A DNA stretch of 64,000 nt from an uncultured Prevotella sp. (GTDB taxonomy: Bacteria > Bacteroidota > Bacteroidia > Bacteroidales > Bacteroidaceae): NCBI GenBank assembly GCA_902798285.1, contig CADBVZ010000008.1, forward strand, positions 1 to 64,000, written 5' to 3'. The first letter of the stretch is position 1. Every line of letters starts with the position of its first letter. Shown here in pieces: positions 44,587-53,903 of the stretch. The position numbers were made by a program, and so were the translations under genes. Below the pieces are notes generated by a model that worked only from the letters and a program-made list of their open reading frames with translations, was not told the origin of the DNA and did not search any database.

Positions 44587-46530
44587 TTAGAAGTCTTTTG
44601 TCATTTCTGCTACACGAGCGTTTACCTCGTCGATGAACTCCTGAATGGTCTTCACGCTCTGCTCACCACCGCCCTGAGGACGAACGGCTACAGTACCATC
44701 AGCAGCTTCTTTCTCACCTACGATCACCATATAAGGAATACGCTTCAACTCGTTGTCGCGGATCTTACGGCCCAGCTTCTCGTTGCGCAGGTCGATGGTA
44801 GCACGAACACCACCCATATCAAACTTCTTGGCAACTTCCTGAGCATAGTCGTTGTATTTCTCTGACAGAGGCAGAATAGCCACCTGATCAGGTGTCAACC
44901 ACAAGGGGAAGTGACCTGATGTATGCTCGATGAGCACAGCGCAGAAACGCTCGAGTGAACCGAATGGTGCACGATGGATCATCACAGGTGTCTTCTTCGT
45001 GTTGTCCTCGTCGGTGTATTCCAACTGGAAGCGCTTCGGCAGGTTGTAGTCCACCTGAATGGTACCCAGCTGCCAACGACGACCGATGGCATCCTTAATC
45101 ATGAAGTCGAGCTTAGGACCATAGAATGCAGCCTCACCGTATTCCACCTTGGCGGGCAGACCCTTCTCCTGGCAAGCCTCCACAATAGCCTTCTCAGCCA
45201 GTGCCCAATCTTCGTCAGTACCAACATACTTATCGTGGTCGTTAGGATCACGCAGACTGATCTGAGCCTCGAAGTTGAATCCGAAGGCTGTCAGCACGAT
45301 ACCGATGATATCCATTACGTTCAGGAACTCCTGCTTTACCTGGTCAGGACGACAGAACAGGTGGGCATCATCCTGTGTGAACGAACGTACACGGGTCAGT
45401 CCGTGCAACTCACCACTCTGCTCGTAGCGGTATACCGTACCAAACTCTGCGATACGCAGTGGCAGATCACGGTATGAACGGGGCTTCCAAGCGAAGATTT
45501 CGCAGTGGTGAGGACAGTTCATCGGCTTCAGCATGTACTCCTCATCCTCCTCTGGGGTATGGATGGGCTGGAATGAATCCTTGCCGTAATGAGCATAGTG
45601 GCCAGAGGTGACATAGAGGTTCTTTGAGCCAATATGTGGAGTAATAACTTCCTGATACCCAAAACGTTTCTGCACTTTGCGCAGGTGATCCTGCAAACGC
45701 AGACGGAGCTCAGTACCCTTCGGCAACCAGATGGGCAGACCCTTACCTACCTTATCTGAGAACATGAAGAGTTCCATCTCCTTACCAATCTTACGATGGT
45801 CGCGCTTCTTAGCCTCCTCCAGCATCTCGAGATACTCATCAAGCATCTTCTTCTTGGGGAATGAGATACCATACAGACGCTGCATCTGCTCACGGTTGGC
45901 ATCGCCACGCCAGAAAGCGCCAGCTACAGAGGTCAGCTTCACAGCCTTGATCTCGCCGGTATCCACGAGGTGCGGACCACGACACAGATCGGTGAAGTTA
46001 CCCTGTGTATAGGTTGTGATAGAACCGTCTTCAAGATCCTGTTCGATGTGCTCGCACTTGTAGGTCTGACCATCGGCAGCAAACTGCTTCAGGGCCTCAG
46101 CCTTAGGTACCTCACGACGAACCACAGGCTCTTTTTTGCCAGCCAGTTCCTTCATCTTAGCCTCAATCTTTGGGAAATCGCTCTCCTTGATGCTCTCGCC
46201 GTCCTTCAACAGCACATCATAGAAGAAACCATTCTCGACAGCAGGTCCGAAACCGAACTGGATGCCAGGATACAACTCCTGCAGTGCCTCTGCCAACAAG
46301 TGGGCCGAAGTGTGCCAGAAGGTATGCTTACCCTGCTCGTCATCAAACTTATAGAGCTCGATGGTAGCGTCCTCATTGATAGGACGGTTCAGCTCTACTG
46401 TCTCACCGTTTACACCACAGCTTACAACGCTGCGTGCGAGAGCCGGAGAGATGCTCTCTGCAATCTGGAAACCAGTTACGCCCTGCTCATACGAGCGAAC
46501 AGATCCGTCTGGGAAAGTAATGTTAATCAT
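44587..46530 (-). CDS. thrS: Threonyl-tRNA synthetase
   Basis: Class II synthetase charging tRNA-Thr. Order: TGS domain ([20 protein letters not shown]), editing SAD domain ([12 protein letters not shown] with the HxxxH zinc/editing motif), catalytic core with motif 2 ([15 protein letters not shown]) and zinc ligands (MNCPHHCEI), then the anticodon-binding domain. 647 residues is normal. The start at 46530 is used because the -7 box at 46565-46572 lies within the longer frame. No T-box or thrS operator hairpin is evident in the short leader. First gene of thrS-infC-rpmI-rplT. Confidence 0.97.
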   Translation of the reverse strand: MINITFPDGSVRSYEQGVTGFQIAESISPALARSVVSCGVNGETVELNRPINEDATIELYKFDDEQGKHTFWHTSAHLLAEALQELYPGIQFGFGPAVENGFFYDVLLKDGESIKESDFPKIEAKMKELAGKKEPVVRREVPKAEALKQFAADGQTYKCEHIEQDLEDGSITTYTQGNFTDLCRGPHLVDTGEIKAVKLTSVAGAFWRGDANREQMQRLYGISFPKKKMLDEYLEMLEEAKKRDHRKIGKEMELFMFSDKVGKGLPIWLPKGTELRLRLQDHLRKVQKRFGYQEVITPHIGSKNLYVTSGHYAHYGKDSFQPIHTPEEDEEYMLKPMNCPHHCEIFAWKPRSYRDLPLRIAEFGTVYRYEQSGELHGLTRVRSFTQDDAHLFCRPDQVKQEFLNVMDIIGIVLTAFGFNFEAQISLRDPNDHDKYVGTDEDWALAEKAIVEACQEKGLPAKVEYGEAAFYGPKLDFMIKDAIGRRWQLGTIQVDYNLPKRFQLEYTDEDNTKKTPVMIHRAPFGSLERFCAVLIEHTSGHFPLWLTPDQVAILPLSEKYNDYAQEVAKKFDMGGVRATIDLRNEKLGRKIRDNELKRIPYMVIVGEKEAADGTVAVRPQGGGEQSVKTIQEFIDEVNARVAEMTKDF

Positions 46531-46564
46531 ATCTACAATATATGTTTGAATTTGAAATTGCCTG

Positions 46565-46572
46565 CAAAGGTA
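46565..46572 (-). promoter_or_regulatory. -7 box for thrS
   Basis: Minus strand TACCTTTG, perfect consensus, 34 bases upstream of the ATG at 46530. It lies between the TPR gene stop (46612) and thrS. Confidence 0.65.
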
Positions 46573-46611
46573 GTGTAATTTGAGCAAAATACAAAATAAT
46601 TATGCGAAAAG

Positions 46612-48561
46612 TTATTTCTCGCGGTACTTTTTTATCACACTATACGCTTGGTAGAGGCCGAGTTCGCCGGCTTTGGAGAGGTCTTCGATGCCCTCGGAGA
46701 CTTTCTTGGCATAGATCTTGGCTAAGCCACGATTATACCATGCCTCTGCCAAACGTTCCTCCAACTGAATGGCTCGCGAATAGTCATCGATGGCGCGTTG
46801 GTAATCCTGACGCTGAGCATAGAGATTACCTCTGTTATATAACAGGTATGGATTCTGCGGAGCCAACTGGATGGCGGCAGAGAGATCGCCTAAGACATTG
46901 GCTGATTTCAGATCGATATTCGTACCCTCTGAGGCATTGAATTCATTGATCTTAGCCTGACAGACGGCACGCTGCCAATAGGCAATCGACGATGTAGAAT
47001 CTATCTGCAGACAGATGCTCAGATCATCAATGGCATTGTCGAAATTCTGAATGGTGCCATAGGCCACAGCGCGAAGCAGAAGCAGAGGTACGACATCGGC
47101 AGTGGATTTCGATTCATCAATACGGGTACTCAGGGAGTCGATATAGGCAAACGTCTGCTTCATACGTTCCTCGCTGAGGTTCTTCTGTTCAGAAGATATA
47201 AAGATAGTACGAGAATGAGAGCGCTGGTTAAACTGATCGACGCTGGCTTCATAGGCCATATCGTTTTTCACATCGCTCTGCGGCTGAATGAAGGTGAGTC
47301 CGTACATTGGCTGCCAAGTGAGATCAGCCTTGCGATTCTGTACCCTACCCCGATAGTCACTCTTATATTCATGCTCCACCTCCTGCTCATCGGCCACAAC
47401 AAGCTGGTTATATTTCTCCAGGTCTTCATCGCTACGCTTACGCATCTGCTTCTTAGAGAGACGAGGCTGTTTACCATAGCGCTTATCCATCTGGGCCTTC
47501 AGGATACGGAACTCGTCGAGTTCGGCCTGTTTGGTATTGCCCAGACGACGATAACACGATGCACGATGCTGGAGTCCAAACCAGAAGTTGGGATATTCCT
47601 CGATCACCTTAGAATAGTCGCGAATGGCGGCTCTGAGATTACCTGTCTGCTCCAACAACAAAGCACGATTGAAGAGAGCCATCAGGTTGTCGGGCTCGAG
47701 TTTCAGCACGAAGTCAAAATCCTCGATACCACGATTATCATCACCCACCTGAGCACGCAGCAGTCCGCGGTTATAATGGCCTAGGAAGTTGTTGGGCTCC
47801 AAATCAAGGGCTGTATCATAATCGGCCATGGCTCCACGCAGGTTATTCTGATTGTAACGCGCCAGCGCACGATTGATGTAATTGCCTGAATGCTTGGGCA
47901 GCAGATGGATACTCTTGGTGAGGAACTCCTCACCCTCCTTCCATTTCTGACGGGCCAAGCTGATGACGGCACGTTCTGCCCAGATGCCACCATCATAAGG
48001 ATCGAGTTCCAGACTCTTATCGAGCGACTTGACGGCTTTCGTGGTATCCTTCTGAAGCAGATACACCTCAGCCTGCATGGAATAGGCTCGTGCATATTTC
48101 GACCAGCGGGTGGTCATCGTATCAATCTGGGCCAAGGCAAGGTCATAGTTCTTGTCTTGAATCAGACAGAGCACACGATTGTGCCAAAGGCCCTGATTCT
48201 CAGGATCATAACGAAGCGCACGATCATAATCAGACACAGCCTCCGTATACTTCTTCTGATTGATACGACACAGGCCACGAAGCTCATAAGCATTCACCAC
48301 ATAGGGATTGCGCCCGATGGCCTCTGTGCAGTCGTTTTCTGCCCCACGGAAGTCATCGAGATAATATTTGGCTACACCACGGAAGAACCAAGGTTCAAAG
48401 AGCCAAGGTTTCTGACTGATAGCCTGATTAAAATACTGAATAGAGAGGACATAGTCCTCATAATAGAGCGCCGAGCGCCCTATCATAACCAGACGGTCGG
48501 TATTGAACTGAGCCAACGCGACCAAAGGCCAAAGTAAGAAAATAATTAAAATGCGGCGCAT
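46612..48561 (-). CDS. TPR-repeat exported protein
   Basis: 649-residue protein with an N-terminal signal (MRRILIIFLLWPLVALAQ) followed by about ten tetratricopeptide repeats (for example WFFRGVAKYYLDDFRGAEND, NRALARYNQNNLRGAMADYD) in two blocks, residues 20-330 and 480-649, separated by a charged segment (about 345-470). It should be a periplasmic or outer-membrane-associated scaffold; no enzymatic domain is visible. Last gene of the SPOR-ruvX-def-TPR run, 5 bases after def. Confidence 0.9.
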   Translation of the reverse strand: MRRILIIFLLWPLVALAQFNTDRLVMIGRSALYYEDYVLSIQYFNQAISQKPWLFEPWFFRGVAKYYLDDFRGAENDCTEAIGRNPYVVNAYELRGLCRINQKKYTEAVSDYDRALRYDPENQGLWHNRVLCLIQDKNYDLALAQIDTMTTRWSKYARAYSMQAEVYLLQKDTTKAVKSLDKSLELDPYDGGIWAERAVISLARQKWKEGEEFLTKSIHLLPKHSGNYINRALARYNQNNLRGAMADYDTALDLEPNNFLGHYNRGLLRAQVGDDNRGIEDFDFVLKLEPDNLMALFNRALLLEQTGNLRAAIRDYSKVIEEYPNFWFGLQHRASCYRRLGNTKQAELDEFRILKAQMDKRYGKQPRLSKKQMRKRSDEDLEKYNQLVVADEQEVEHEYKSDYRGRVQNRKADLTWQPMYGLTFIQPQSDVKNDMAYEASVDQFNQRSHSRTIFISSEQKNLSEERMKQTFAYIDSLSTRIDESKSTADVVPLLLLRAVAYGTIQNFDNAIDDLSICLQIDSTSSIAYWQRAVCQAKINEFNASEGTNIDLKSANVLGDLSAAIQLAPQNPYLLYNRGNLYAQRQDYQRAIDDYSRAIQLEERLAEAWYNRGLAKIYAKKVSEGIEDLSKAGELGLYQAYSVIKKYREK

Positions 48562-48566
48562 TTTAA

Positions 48567-49127
48567 TTATTTCCTGACGGGTTTGGTCTTATAGCCACAA
48601 CGATAGCGGCCCTGAATCAAGGCACGGAGCTTACTCTTGATAAGCTGTTTGCGAAGTGGAGAAATGCGGTCAACGAACATCTTTCCATCCAAATGATCGA
48701 ACTCATGCTGCATGACACGGGCCAGATATCCCTCAATCCACTCATCATGATGCTGAAACTCTTCATCATCCCATTCCACATGAATGCGAGAAGGACGCAC
48801 CACCTTTTCATGGATGGCAGGAAGCGACAGACAGCCTTCCTCGGAGGTATCAGTCTTCGACTCATCGTACTCCACGATATGAGGATTGATAAACACTTGA
48901 CGGAAGCCCTTGTATTCAGGCAGGTCGTCCGACAGCACATCGAGATCGATCACTGACAATCGGATAGCCTTACCAATCTGAGGAGCAGCCAGCCCGATGC
49001 CTTCCGACTCAGCCAGCGTCTCCCACATATCACTAATCAGTTCTTTCAACTGCGGATAATCAGGTGTAATATCTTCGGCCACCTTACGAAGCACAGGCTG
49101 GCCATATATATAAATAGGTAAGATCAT
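48567..49127 (-). CDS. def: Peptide deformylase
   Basis: Removes the formyl group from nascent N-formyl-Met. All three family motifs are present: [10 protein letters not shown] (43-52), EEGCLSLP with metal ligand Cys99, and HEFDH with metal ligands His141 and His145 and catalytic Glu142. 186 residues matches Bacteroidota deformylases. It lies 31 bases after ruvX, separated by an AT-rich quasi-repeat, and 5 before the TPR gene. Confidence 0.97.
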   Translation of the reverse strand: MILPIYIYGQPVLRKVAEDITPDYPQLKELISDMWETLAESEGIGLAAPQIGKAIRLSVIDLDVLSDDLPEYKGFRQVFINPHIVEYDESKTDTSEEGCLSLPAIHEKVVRPSRIHVEWDDEEFQHHDEWIEGYLARVMQHEFDHLDGKMFVDRISPLRKQLIKSKLRALIQGRYRCGYKTKPVRK

Positions 49128-49131
49128 TTAC

Positions 49132-49160
49132 TATTTGACTATTTAACAATTAGACAATTT
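49132..49160 (-). repeat. AT-rich quasi-repeat between ruvX and def
   Basis: TATTTGAC/TATTTAAC/AATTAGAC-type units at 8-base steps fill the gap between the two genes, ending at the ruvX stop. Similar in nature to the period-7 repeats, but with a different step. Confidence 0.5.
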
Positions 49161-49572
49161 ATCTCCTAGAGCGGAGATAGTCTTCGAGAATGATCGTGGC
49201 TGAGATTTCATCGACGAGGCCCTTATCCTGACGGGCTTTCTTCTTCAGGCCACCATCAATCATTGCCTGATGGGCCAATACGGAAGTAAAACGCTCATCG
49301 AAATATTCAATAGGAACTTCGGGAACTGCCTTACGCCAACGGTTTACAAACTGCTGCACACGCTGCAGATTCTCACTGGGCTGACCATTAGGCTGTCGTG
49401 GTTCTCCTATCACAATCCGTTCCACTTGCTCCTTAGCCAGATAGGCCTTCAGCCAGTCGAACAACTCCGATGTAGAAACAGTCGCCAATCCTCCGGCTAT
49501 GATCTGCAGAGGATCGGTGACTGCTATACCGGTACGTTTCTTACCGTAATCGATGGATAATATCCGCGCCAA
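49159..49572 (-). CDS. ruvX: Holliday junction resolvase-like / pre-16S rRNA nuclease
   Basis: YqgF-family RNase H-fold nuclease; in E. coli it matures the 5' end of 16S rRNA. Acidic catalytic residues are Asp8 (ILSIDYGKKRTG), Glu in VIGEPRQPNG and Asp in DEISATIIL, with the YFDERFTSV strand. 137 residues is typical. It follows the SPOR gene by 8 bases and precedes def. Also called yqgF. Confidence 0.94.
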   Translation of the reverse strand: MARILSIDYGKKRTGIAVTDPLQIIAGGLATVSTSELFDWLKAYLAKEQVERIVIGEPRQPNGQPSENLQRVQQFVNRWRKAVPEVPIEYFDERFTSVLAHQAMIDGGLKKKARQDKGLVDEISATIILEDYLRSRR

Positions 49573-49580
49573 TACTAATA

Positions 49581-50069
49581 TTATTGGGCGTTATAGAGCA
49601 ACCATGCATCAGGATAAGTAGCACGGAGCTGATCACGACTGTTTACAGCGCCCAACTTATCGCTGAATGTGGCAGCTACTACACGGAACATATTATTAGC
49701 CTCGTTCTTAACAATCTGTGCATCATAGCCAGCATCGCGGAGACGCTGCTGCAGACCGTCTGCATTAGCACGTACGCCAAATGAGCCAACGACTACGCTG
49801 AAAGCCTTCAGACCATTACCGCTTACCAGTGACACATTCTCCTGACGAACAGATACGTTGTCGAGATTGTCAACTACGCGAGTCTCGTTAGCAGGCTTAG
49901 CCTGAACAGGAGCTACAACAGCTGTCTCTTCTGTCTGCTGGGGCTGCTGAGCTGTGTCATACTGCTTTGCCTTCTCGTAAGCCTTCTTATAGGCACTCTC
50001 ACTTGATTTACAACTTGTAAAAGCCATTGCTGCGCATAAACCAACGCATAAAAGGGTGTACTTCTTCAT
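49581..50069 (-). CDS. SPOR-domain lipoprotein
   Basis: 162-residue lipoprotein: signal peptide with lipobox FTSC (Cys20), a 60-residue Gln/Thr/Ala-rich linker, then a SPOR domain (about 85-160: FSVVVGSFGVRANADGL, MFRVVAATF) that binds denuded septal peptidoglycan. The C-terminus is WLLYNAQ, a common SPOR ending. It is the first gene of the SPOR-ruvX-def-TPR run. Its upstream region shares the divergent intergenic with the YtxH gene; the minus-strand TAATTTCG (50113-50120) is an off-consensus -7 candidate. Confidence 0.92.
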   Translation of the reverse strand: MKKYTLLCVGLCAAMAFTSCKSSESAYKKAYEKAKQYDTAQQPQQTEETAVVAPVQAKPANETRVVDNLDNVSVRQENVSLVSGNGLKAFSVVVGSFGVRANADGLQQRLRDAGYDAQIVKNEANNMFRVVAATFSDKLGAVNSRDQLRATYPDAWLLYNAQ

Positions 50070-50210
50070 CTTTTTTAGTTATTTAAATATGTTATTAATT
50101 CAATATTTGCTGCGAAATTACAAATTATTGGGCAAATACGAGCGAAAAAGGCACATAAAGTTTGTTAAATCGGGAAAAACACAACTTATTTACAAAAAAA
50201 ATGGCTCTTT

Positions 50211-50243
50211 TTTGCGTTACATTCGAAAAGTTTTGTATATTTG
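50211..50243 (+). promoter_or_regulatory. Promoter of the YtxH operon
   Basis: -7 box TATATTTG at 50236-50243 with TTTG at 50211-50214 and a 21-base spacer. Start codon 40 bases downstream. Confidence 0.6.
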
Positions 50244-50282
50244 CACAACAATTCATTACCATTTAATTAAAACAATAGGATT

Positions 50283-50495
50283 ATGAAAAGTTTAGGTTAC
50301 TTAAGCGCATTTCTTGGCGGTGCTATCGCCGGCGCAGCTCTGGGCATCCTGATGGCTCCCGAAAAGGGACAGGACACCCGCGTAAAAATCACCGATGCAG
50401 TTGAGGGTTTCCTGAAGAAGCACAACATCAAACTCAGCCGCAAGGAAGTAGTTGACCTCGTTGACGACATCCAGGACGCTGCAGAAGAAGAATAA
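50283..50495 (+). CDS. YtxH-domain membrane protein
   Basis: 70-residue protein with one membrane helix (about 5-24, LSAFLGGAIAGAALGILMAPEKG) ending in the YtxH signature GxxxGxLxAPxxG, followed by an amphipathic helix and an acidic tail. YtxH proteins are small stress-linked envelope proteins with no defined reaction. First in a three-gene unit with the next two proteins, whose membrane character suggests a shared envelope role. Confidence 0.88.
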   Translation: MKSLGYLSAFLGGAIAGAALGILMAPEKGQDTRVKITDAVEGFLKKHNIKLSRKEVVDLVDDIQDAAEEE

Positions 50496-50498
50496 ACT

Positions 50499-50849
50499 AT
50501 GCTCTCCAGCGACAAGAACGTTGAGACAATAGCACAACTGATTGAGGTGCTAAAACACTACCTCGGGCTTCAAACGGAATATGCGAAGCTCGACGCGATT
50601 GACAAGGTGGTTCGCCTGTTAACGGCAGCCGCCTTGGCTATCGTCTTTATCCTCATCATCATTGCTGTCCTGATGTATTTCTCCTTTGCCTTCGCCTTCT
50701 GGTTGGCAAACTATACGGGTATGGCGACCGCCTTCTTTATTGTATCGGCCCTCCACCTGTTGATATTCATTCTGTTTGTCATTTTCCGCAAGGCTTGGAT
50801 CCAGAAGCCGTTGGTACATTTCCTGGCAGCACTTCTTCTCGGCAAATAA
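50499..50849 (+). CDS. Phage-holin-superfamily-like membrane protein
   Basis: 116 residues, two membrane helices (about 41-65 and 73-97) with a short cytosolic N-terminus and a final hydrophobic segment (LVHFLAALLLGK). The layout matches the holin-X/YqjE-like superfamily annotated as phage holin family, in which most chromosomal members are not phage genes. It starts 3 bases after the YtxH stop. No lysis genes are nearby, so phage origin is not suggested. Confidence 0.75.
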   Translation: MLSSDKNVETIAQLIEVLKHYLGLQTEYAKLDAIDKVVRLLTAAALAIVFILIIIAVLMYFSFAFAFWLANYTGMATAFFIVSALHLLIFILFVIFRKAWIQKPLVHFLAALLLGK

Positions 50850-50868
50850 ATCTTTCTAATCACTTTCT

Positions 50869-51141
50869 ATGCTTCCCGTTAAGAAACCCATACACGAATA
50901 TCGCACGCTCGATGAAATCCGTCAGCGCAAGGAGGAACTGTTGAATGAAATCCAGCAGGACAATACACAGTTTACCAAACTATGGCATCAGGTATTCCTT
51001 AAGAAGAGCGAGAATTCGAAGGGTGATTATATTGCCTCGTTGGTAAGCAACGGATTCATGGCTGTCGATGCCATTCTGTTGGTAAGGAAACTGATGAAAG
51101 GATATGGTTTCCTGTTTGGAAAGAAGAAAAAAAAGAAGTAA
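50869..51141 (+). CDS. Small basic protein, unknown
   Basis: 90-residue protein without a family I recognise. The N-terminal half is a charged helix (EYRTLDEIRQRKEELLNEIQ), a hydrophobic segment (SLVSNGFMAVDAILLVRKL) follows, and the C-terminus is a run of six Lys (FGKKKKKK). It is third in the YtxH operon, 19 bases after the holin-like gene. The arrangement resembles the helper protein that often follows YtxH/YqjE pairs. Confidence 0.75.
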   Translation: MLPVKKPIHEYRTLDEIRQRKEELLNEIQQDNTQFTKLWHQVFLKKSENSKGDYIASLVSNGFMAVDAILLVRKLMKGYGFLFGKKKKKK

Positions 51142-51146
51142 AACCA

Positions 51147-51170
51147 CCAAAAGAACAATTGCTCTTTTGG
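51147..51170. terminator. Hairpin between the YtxH operon and the MBL gene
   Basis: 8-bp stem CCAAAAGA/TCTTTTGG (51147-51154 with 51163-51170), 8-nt loop. It lies between two convergent stop codons (51141 and 51175). The U-run is short, so strength is uncertain. Confidence 0.5.
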
Positions 51171-51174
51171 GTCA

Positions 51175-51936
51175 TTACACAGATATCACTTCCCCATCGT
51201 ATGCCAGTTCTACACCTTCTGGCAGATGACGATTTACCTCCTTATGTAAGCCGACGTCGTGACACATGTGAATCAGTAACGTACGACGTGCCCCTACCCT
51301 TCTGGCAAAGGCTATAGCATCATCCACCAATTGGTGTGAATGATGGGGTTTATCGAAACGCAGGGCATTCACCACAAGAACTTCAACTCCCTCCAGATAT
51401 GGCAACTCTGAATCGTCGATGGTTTTCATATCTGTGATATAGGCCAGTTTACCTATCCGATACCCCAGGATGGGCAACTTACCATGCATCACCTCTATCG
51501 GCATGATATCGAGATCGCCTATACGAAGCATCTTGTGAGGCAGAATCTCATGGAGTCCGATGGCAGGAACCCCAGGATAGCGGTTCTCTGCGAAACAATA
51601 GGGTAACATCTGGAGCATCGACTCTTTGGCATAGGGATCGGCATAGACATTGATCTCGCCAAACCGACAATAAGGACGGATATCATCCATACCTCCCATG
51701 TGATCATAGTGAGAATGGGTAATCAGAATACCGTCAATCTTGCGGAAGGGTTGTGGCAGAATCTGCTGACGGAAATCGGGACCACAGTCTATCAGCACGC
51801 GAGTGGTATCCGTCTCCACCAAAGCAGAGCAACGGGTACGTTTGTCCTTGGGGTCTGTACTCTGACACACCTCACACTGGCAACCAATCACTGGTACGCC
51901 ACACGATGTTCCTGTTCCTAAAAGAGTCAGTTTCAT
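51175..51936 (-). CDS. MBL-fold metallohydrolase (PhnP-like)
   Basis: 253-residue metallo-beta-lactamase-fold enzyme. Zinc ligands are in HSHYDH (His74, His76, Asp78, His79). The GTGTSCGVPVIGC start and the Cys group CQCEVC resemble PhnP-type phosphodiesterases, which hydrolyse cyclic phosphates of ribosyl compounds, and PqqB-like relatives; exact substrate unknown. The start overlaps the murB stop by 4 bases (ATGA), and it is last of the DUF4348-murB-MBL unit. Confidence 0.85.
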   Translation of the reverse strand: MKLTLLGTGTSCGVPVIGCQCEVCQSTDPKDKRTRCSALVETDTTRVLIDCGPDFRQQILPQPFRKIDGILITHSHYDHMGGMDDIRPYCRFGEINVYADPYAKESMLQMLPYCFAENRYPGVPAIGLHEILPHKMLRIGDLDIMPIEVMHGKLPILGYRIGKLAYITDMKTIDDSELPYLEGVEVLVVNALRFDKPHHSHQLVDDAIAFARRVGARRTLLIHMCHDVGLHKEVNRHLPEGVELAYDGEVISV

Positions 51937-52934
51937 ATAATGTTCACTTCTGGGTGAATATCTATATCGAACTTTGCTTTCACGTCCTTCTGAATCGCCT
52001 CGCAGAGCGCCACGATCTCAGCGCCAGTAGCACCACCACGATTCACCAGCACCAATGCCTGCTTATCATGAACACCGGCTCGACCTAACGATTTGCCTTT
52101 CCAGCCACACTGGTCTATCATCCATCCTGCGGGAATCTTTACGTGGTCTGCATCGATCTCATAATGGGGCATTCCCACGTATTGCTCAGCCAACTGCTCA
52201 TACTTCTCGCGACTTACGATGGGATTCATGAAGAAACTGCCAGCATTACCCATCACCTTTGGATCGGGCAACTTGGCATTACGGATATCTATAATCGTAT
52301 CACGCAACTGCTGGGCTGTAGGCTCTGTGATATTCCTACGCTCCAACTCCGCACGGATATTACCATAATCCAAACGAGGCTGGAAAGCCTCACTCAGCTC
52401 ATACTCCACGCTGATGATCAGAAAGCGATTCTTCCATTCGTGCTTAAACCGGCTCTGGCGATAGCCATACTCACATTCAGTATGATTGAACTCGCGAACA
52501 GCTCCTGTTGAAATCTCCACAGCCGTGATCTTACGGATCAAATCCTTCACCTCAGAACCATAGGCACCGATATTCTGAACGGCACTCGCACCTACATCTC
52601 CTGGAATCAGCGACAGGTTCTCTGCTCCGTAGAGTTGCATGGCGATGCTCTTCGCAACGATATCATCCCACACTTCTCCACTTCCGCATATCAGACTATT
52701 GCCCCTGCGCTCCACACCTTTACAGGCAGAATGGACCACGATTCCCTCATAGTCCTTCGTCAGTAGCAGGTTACTGCCACCACCTATTATTATATAAGGT
52801 ATAGAACTCTCGCGCAGGATCTTCGCCACCTCCTGTGCTTCGGCTACTGATTCGTACTCCAAGAAACGGCTGCACTTGGCATCGATGCCAAATGTATTAT
52901 GCGCTTTCAGATTATAGTTCTTGAGATCTATCAT
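51933..52934 (-). CDS. murB: UDP-N-acetylenolpyruvoylglucosamine reductase
   Basis: FAD/NADPH enzyme making UDP-MurNAc in peptidoglycan synthesis. FAD-binding signature IIGGGSNLL, GAENLSLIPGDVGASAVQNIGAYGSE (as a pattern) and catalytic serine/glutamate region NAGSFFMNPI are present, the type-I MurB arrangement with the extra loop (YRQSRFKH). The start at 52934 overlaps the stop of the DUF4348 gene by 4 bases (ATGA); the longer start at 52958 would overlap it further, so 52934 is preferred. About 333 residues. Confidence 0.95.
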   Translation of the reverse strand: MIDLKNYNLKAHNTFGIDAKCSRFLEYESVAEAQEVAKILRESSIPYIIIGGGSNLLLTKDYEGIVVHSACKGVERRGNSLICGSGEVWDDIVAKSIAMQLYGAENLSLIPGDVGASAVQNIGAYGSEVKDLIRKITAVEISTGAVREFNHTECEYGYRQSRFKHEWKNRFLIISVEYELSEAFQPRLDYGNIRAELERRNITEPTAQQLRDTIIDIRNAKLPDPKVMGNAGSFFMNPIVSREKYEQLAEQYVGMPHYEIDADHVKIPAGWMIDQCGWKGKSLGRAGVHDKQALVLVNRGGATGAEIVALCEAIQKDVKAKFDIDIHPEVNII

Positions 52935-53770
52935 GTCATCAGTTTCGTCAGCAACCACTTGCCGCCTTCTTTCTTGAACCTCAGTTCCAGTTCAAGTCCG
53001 TTAGCCACACCTCTCAAAAGGAAAATCTTATCATTACCTTCCTTCTGAGGCTTACCGTAAATCACATTATATATCGACTTAGCAGGCAGTTTCGGCGCGA
53101 ACGCTTCCCATGTGTCAGCCGTAATCACACCTTCCATCACGTTAAAGTCGTCGTCAGGATCGGGACCCACGAACTGTACCGTTTCGTTCAGGCTCTTCAC
53201 TTGGAAAGTACTGTCGGATGAGAAACGCTGGTAGAACTTCAGAAACGAAGCATTGATGTTCTCGTCGAGTGGGTTGATCCTCACTTCGCAGAGCATCCAG
53301 GCACCTCTGATTCTGCGGAACATATAGTCCTTCACCTGATTCTTCTTCAGTAATATCTTCTCCACCACAGCCTCGCTCACTGCCGTGTCCTTCATCAGCG
53401 CCATCTGCTTATCATCGTTAAACAGCAGCGTGTAGTAGCCCTGACGCATAAACAGATGCTCCATCTGCCACTGACGTTCCTCCATCTGCTGCACCTTGTC
53501 GCCCTCGAAAATGCGGAGGGGGAATACGATGCGTTCTTTCTGCAAACGCTTGTTTGCCAGGAAGTTAAAAAGGAAATCATCAAACATGGCATCGGCCGCA
53601 CGAGGCATCGGTGTCTCAGTAATCAACAGTTCCATGGTGTCAATCTCAGCCGTATCCGTAGAATCTATTACGGAATCAGCAGGTGTTTCTCCACCTTGGT
53701 TTGTTTTGTTCCCTGTACAGGAGAACATCAGCAACAGGCCTGCGCAAATCGCAAAAAATACCCTTTTCAT
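52931..53770 (-). CDS. DUF4348 lipoprotein
   Basis: 279-residue lipoprotein: signal with lipobox LMFSC (Cys18), an acidic Thr/Asp-rich linker, then a DUF4348-like domain (about 60-279; FDDFLFNFLANKRLQKERIV, RFSSDSTFQVKSLNETVQF as patterns). The family is Bacteroidota-specific and its function is not known. It is first in an ATGA-coupled unit with murB and the MBL gene, which hints at an envelope role. A perfect -7 box lies at 53819-53826. Confidence 0.85.
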   Translation of the reverse strand: MKRVFFAICAGLLLMFSCTGNKTNQGGETPADSVIDSTDTAEIDTMELLITETPMPRAADAMFDDFLFNFLANKRLQKERIVFPLRIFEGDKVQQMEERQWQMEHLFMRQGYYTLLFNDDKQMALMKDTAVSEAVVEKILLKKNQVKDYMFRRIRGAWMLCEVRINPLDENINASFLKFYQRFSSDSTFQVKSLNETVQFVGPDPDDDFNVMEGVITADTWEAFAPKLPAKSIYNVIYGKPQKEGNDKIFLLRGVANGLELELRFKKEGGKWLLTKLMT

Positions 53771-53818
53771 CTACCGAAGAAGTATGCTAATCAATATGTT
53801 TGTTCTCTCAAATTTCGG

Positions 53819-53876
53819 CAAAGGTACAAAATATTCTTAATTCTTCATCATAATTCTCATTTTTTTTGTACCTTTG
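53819..53876. promoter_or_regulatory. Divergent promoters of DUF4348-murB and pheS
   Basis: Minus strand TACCTTTG at 53819-53826 and plus strand TACCTTTG at 53869-53876, both perfect. The pheS box overlaps the ATG at 53874, which therefore cannot be the start. Confidence 0.65.
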
Positions 53877-53903
53877 CACGCAAATTTGCAAATTTACGCT
53901 ATT

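Noticed and set aside
50499..50849. Prophage lysis holin
   Set aside because: Holin-like fold only; neighbours are YtxH and a small basic protein, with no endolysin or phage structural genes.
53874..53903. Longer pheS start at 53874
   Set aside because: That ATG overlaps the TACCTTTG box at 53869-53876; the ATG at 53904 is used.
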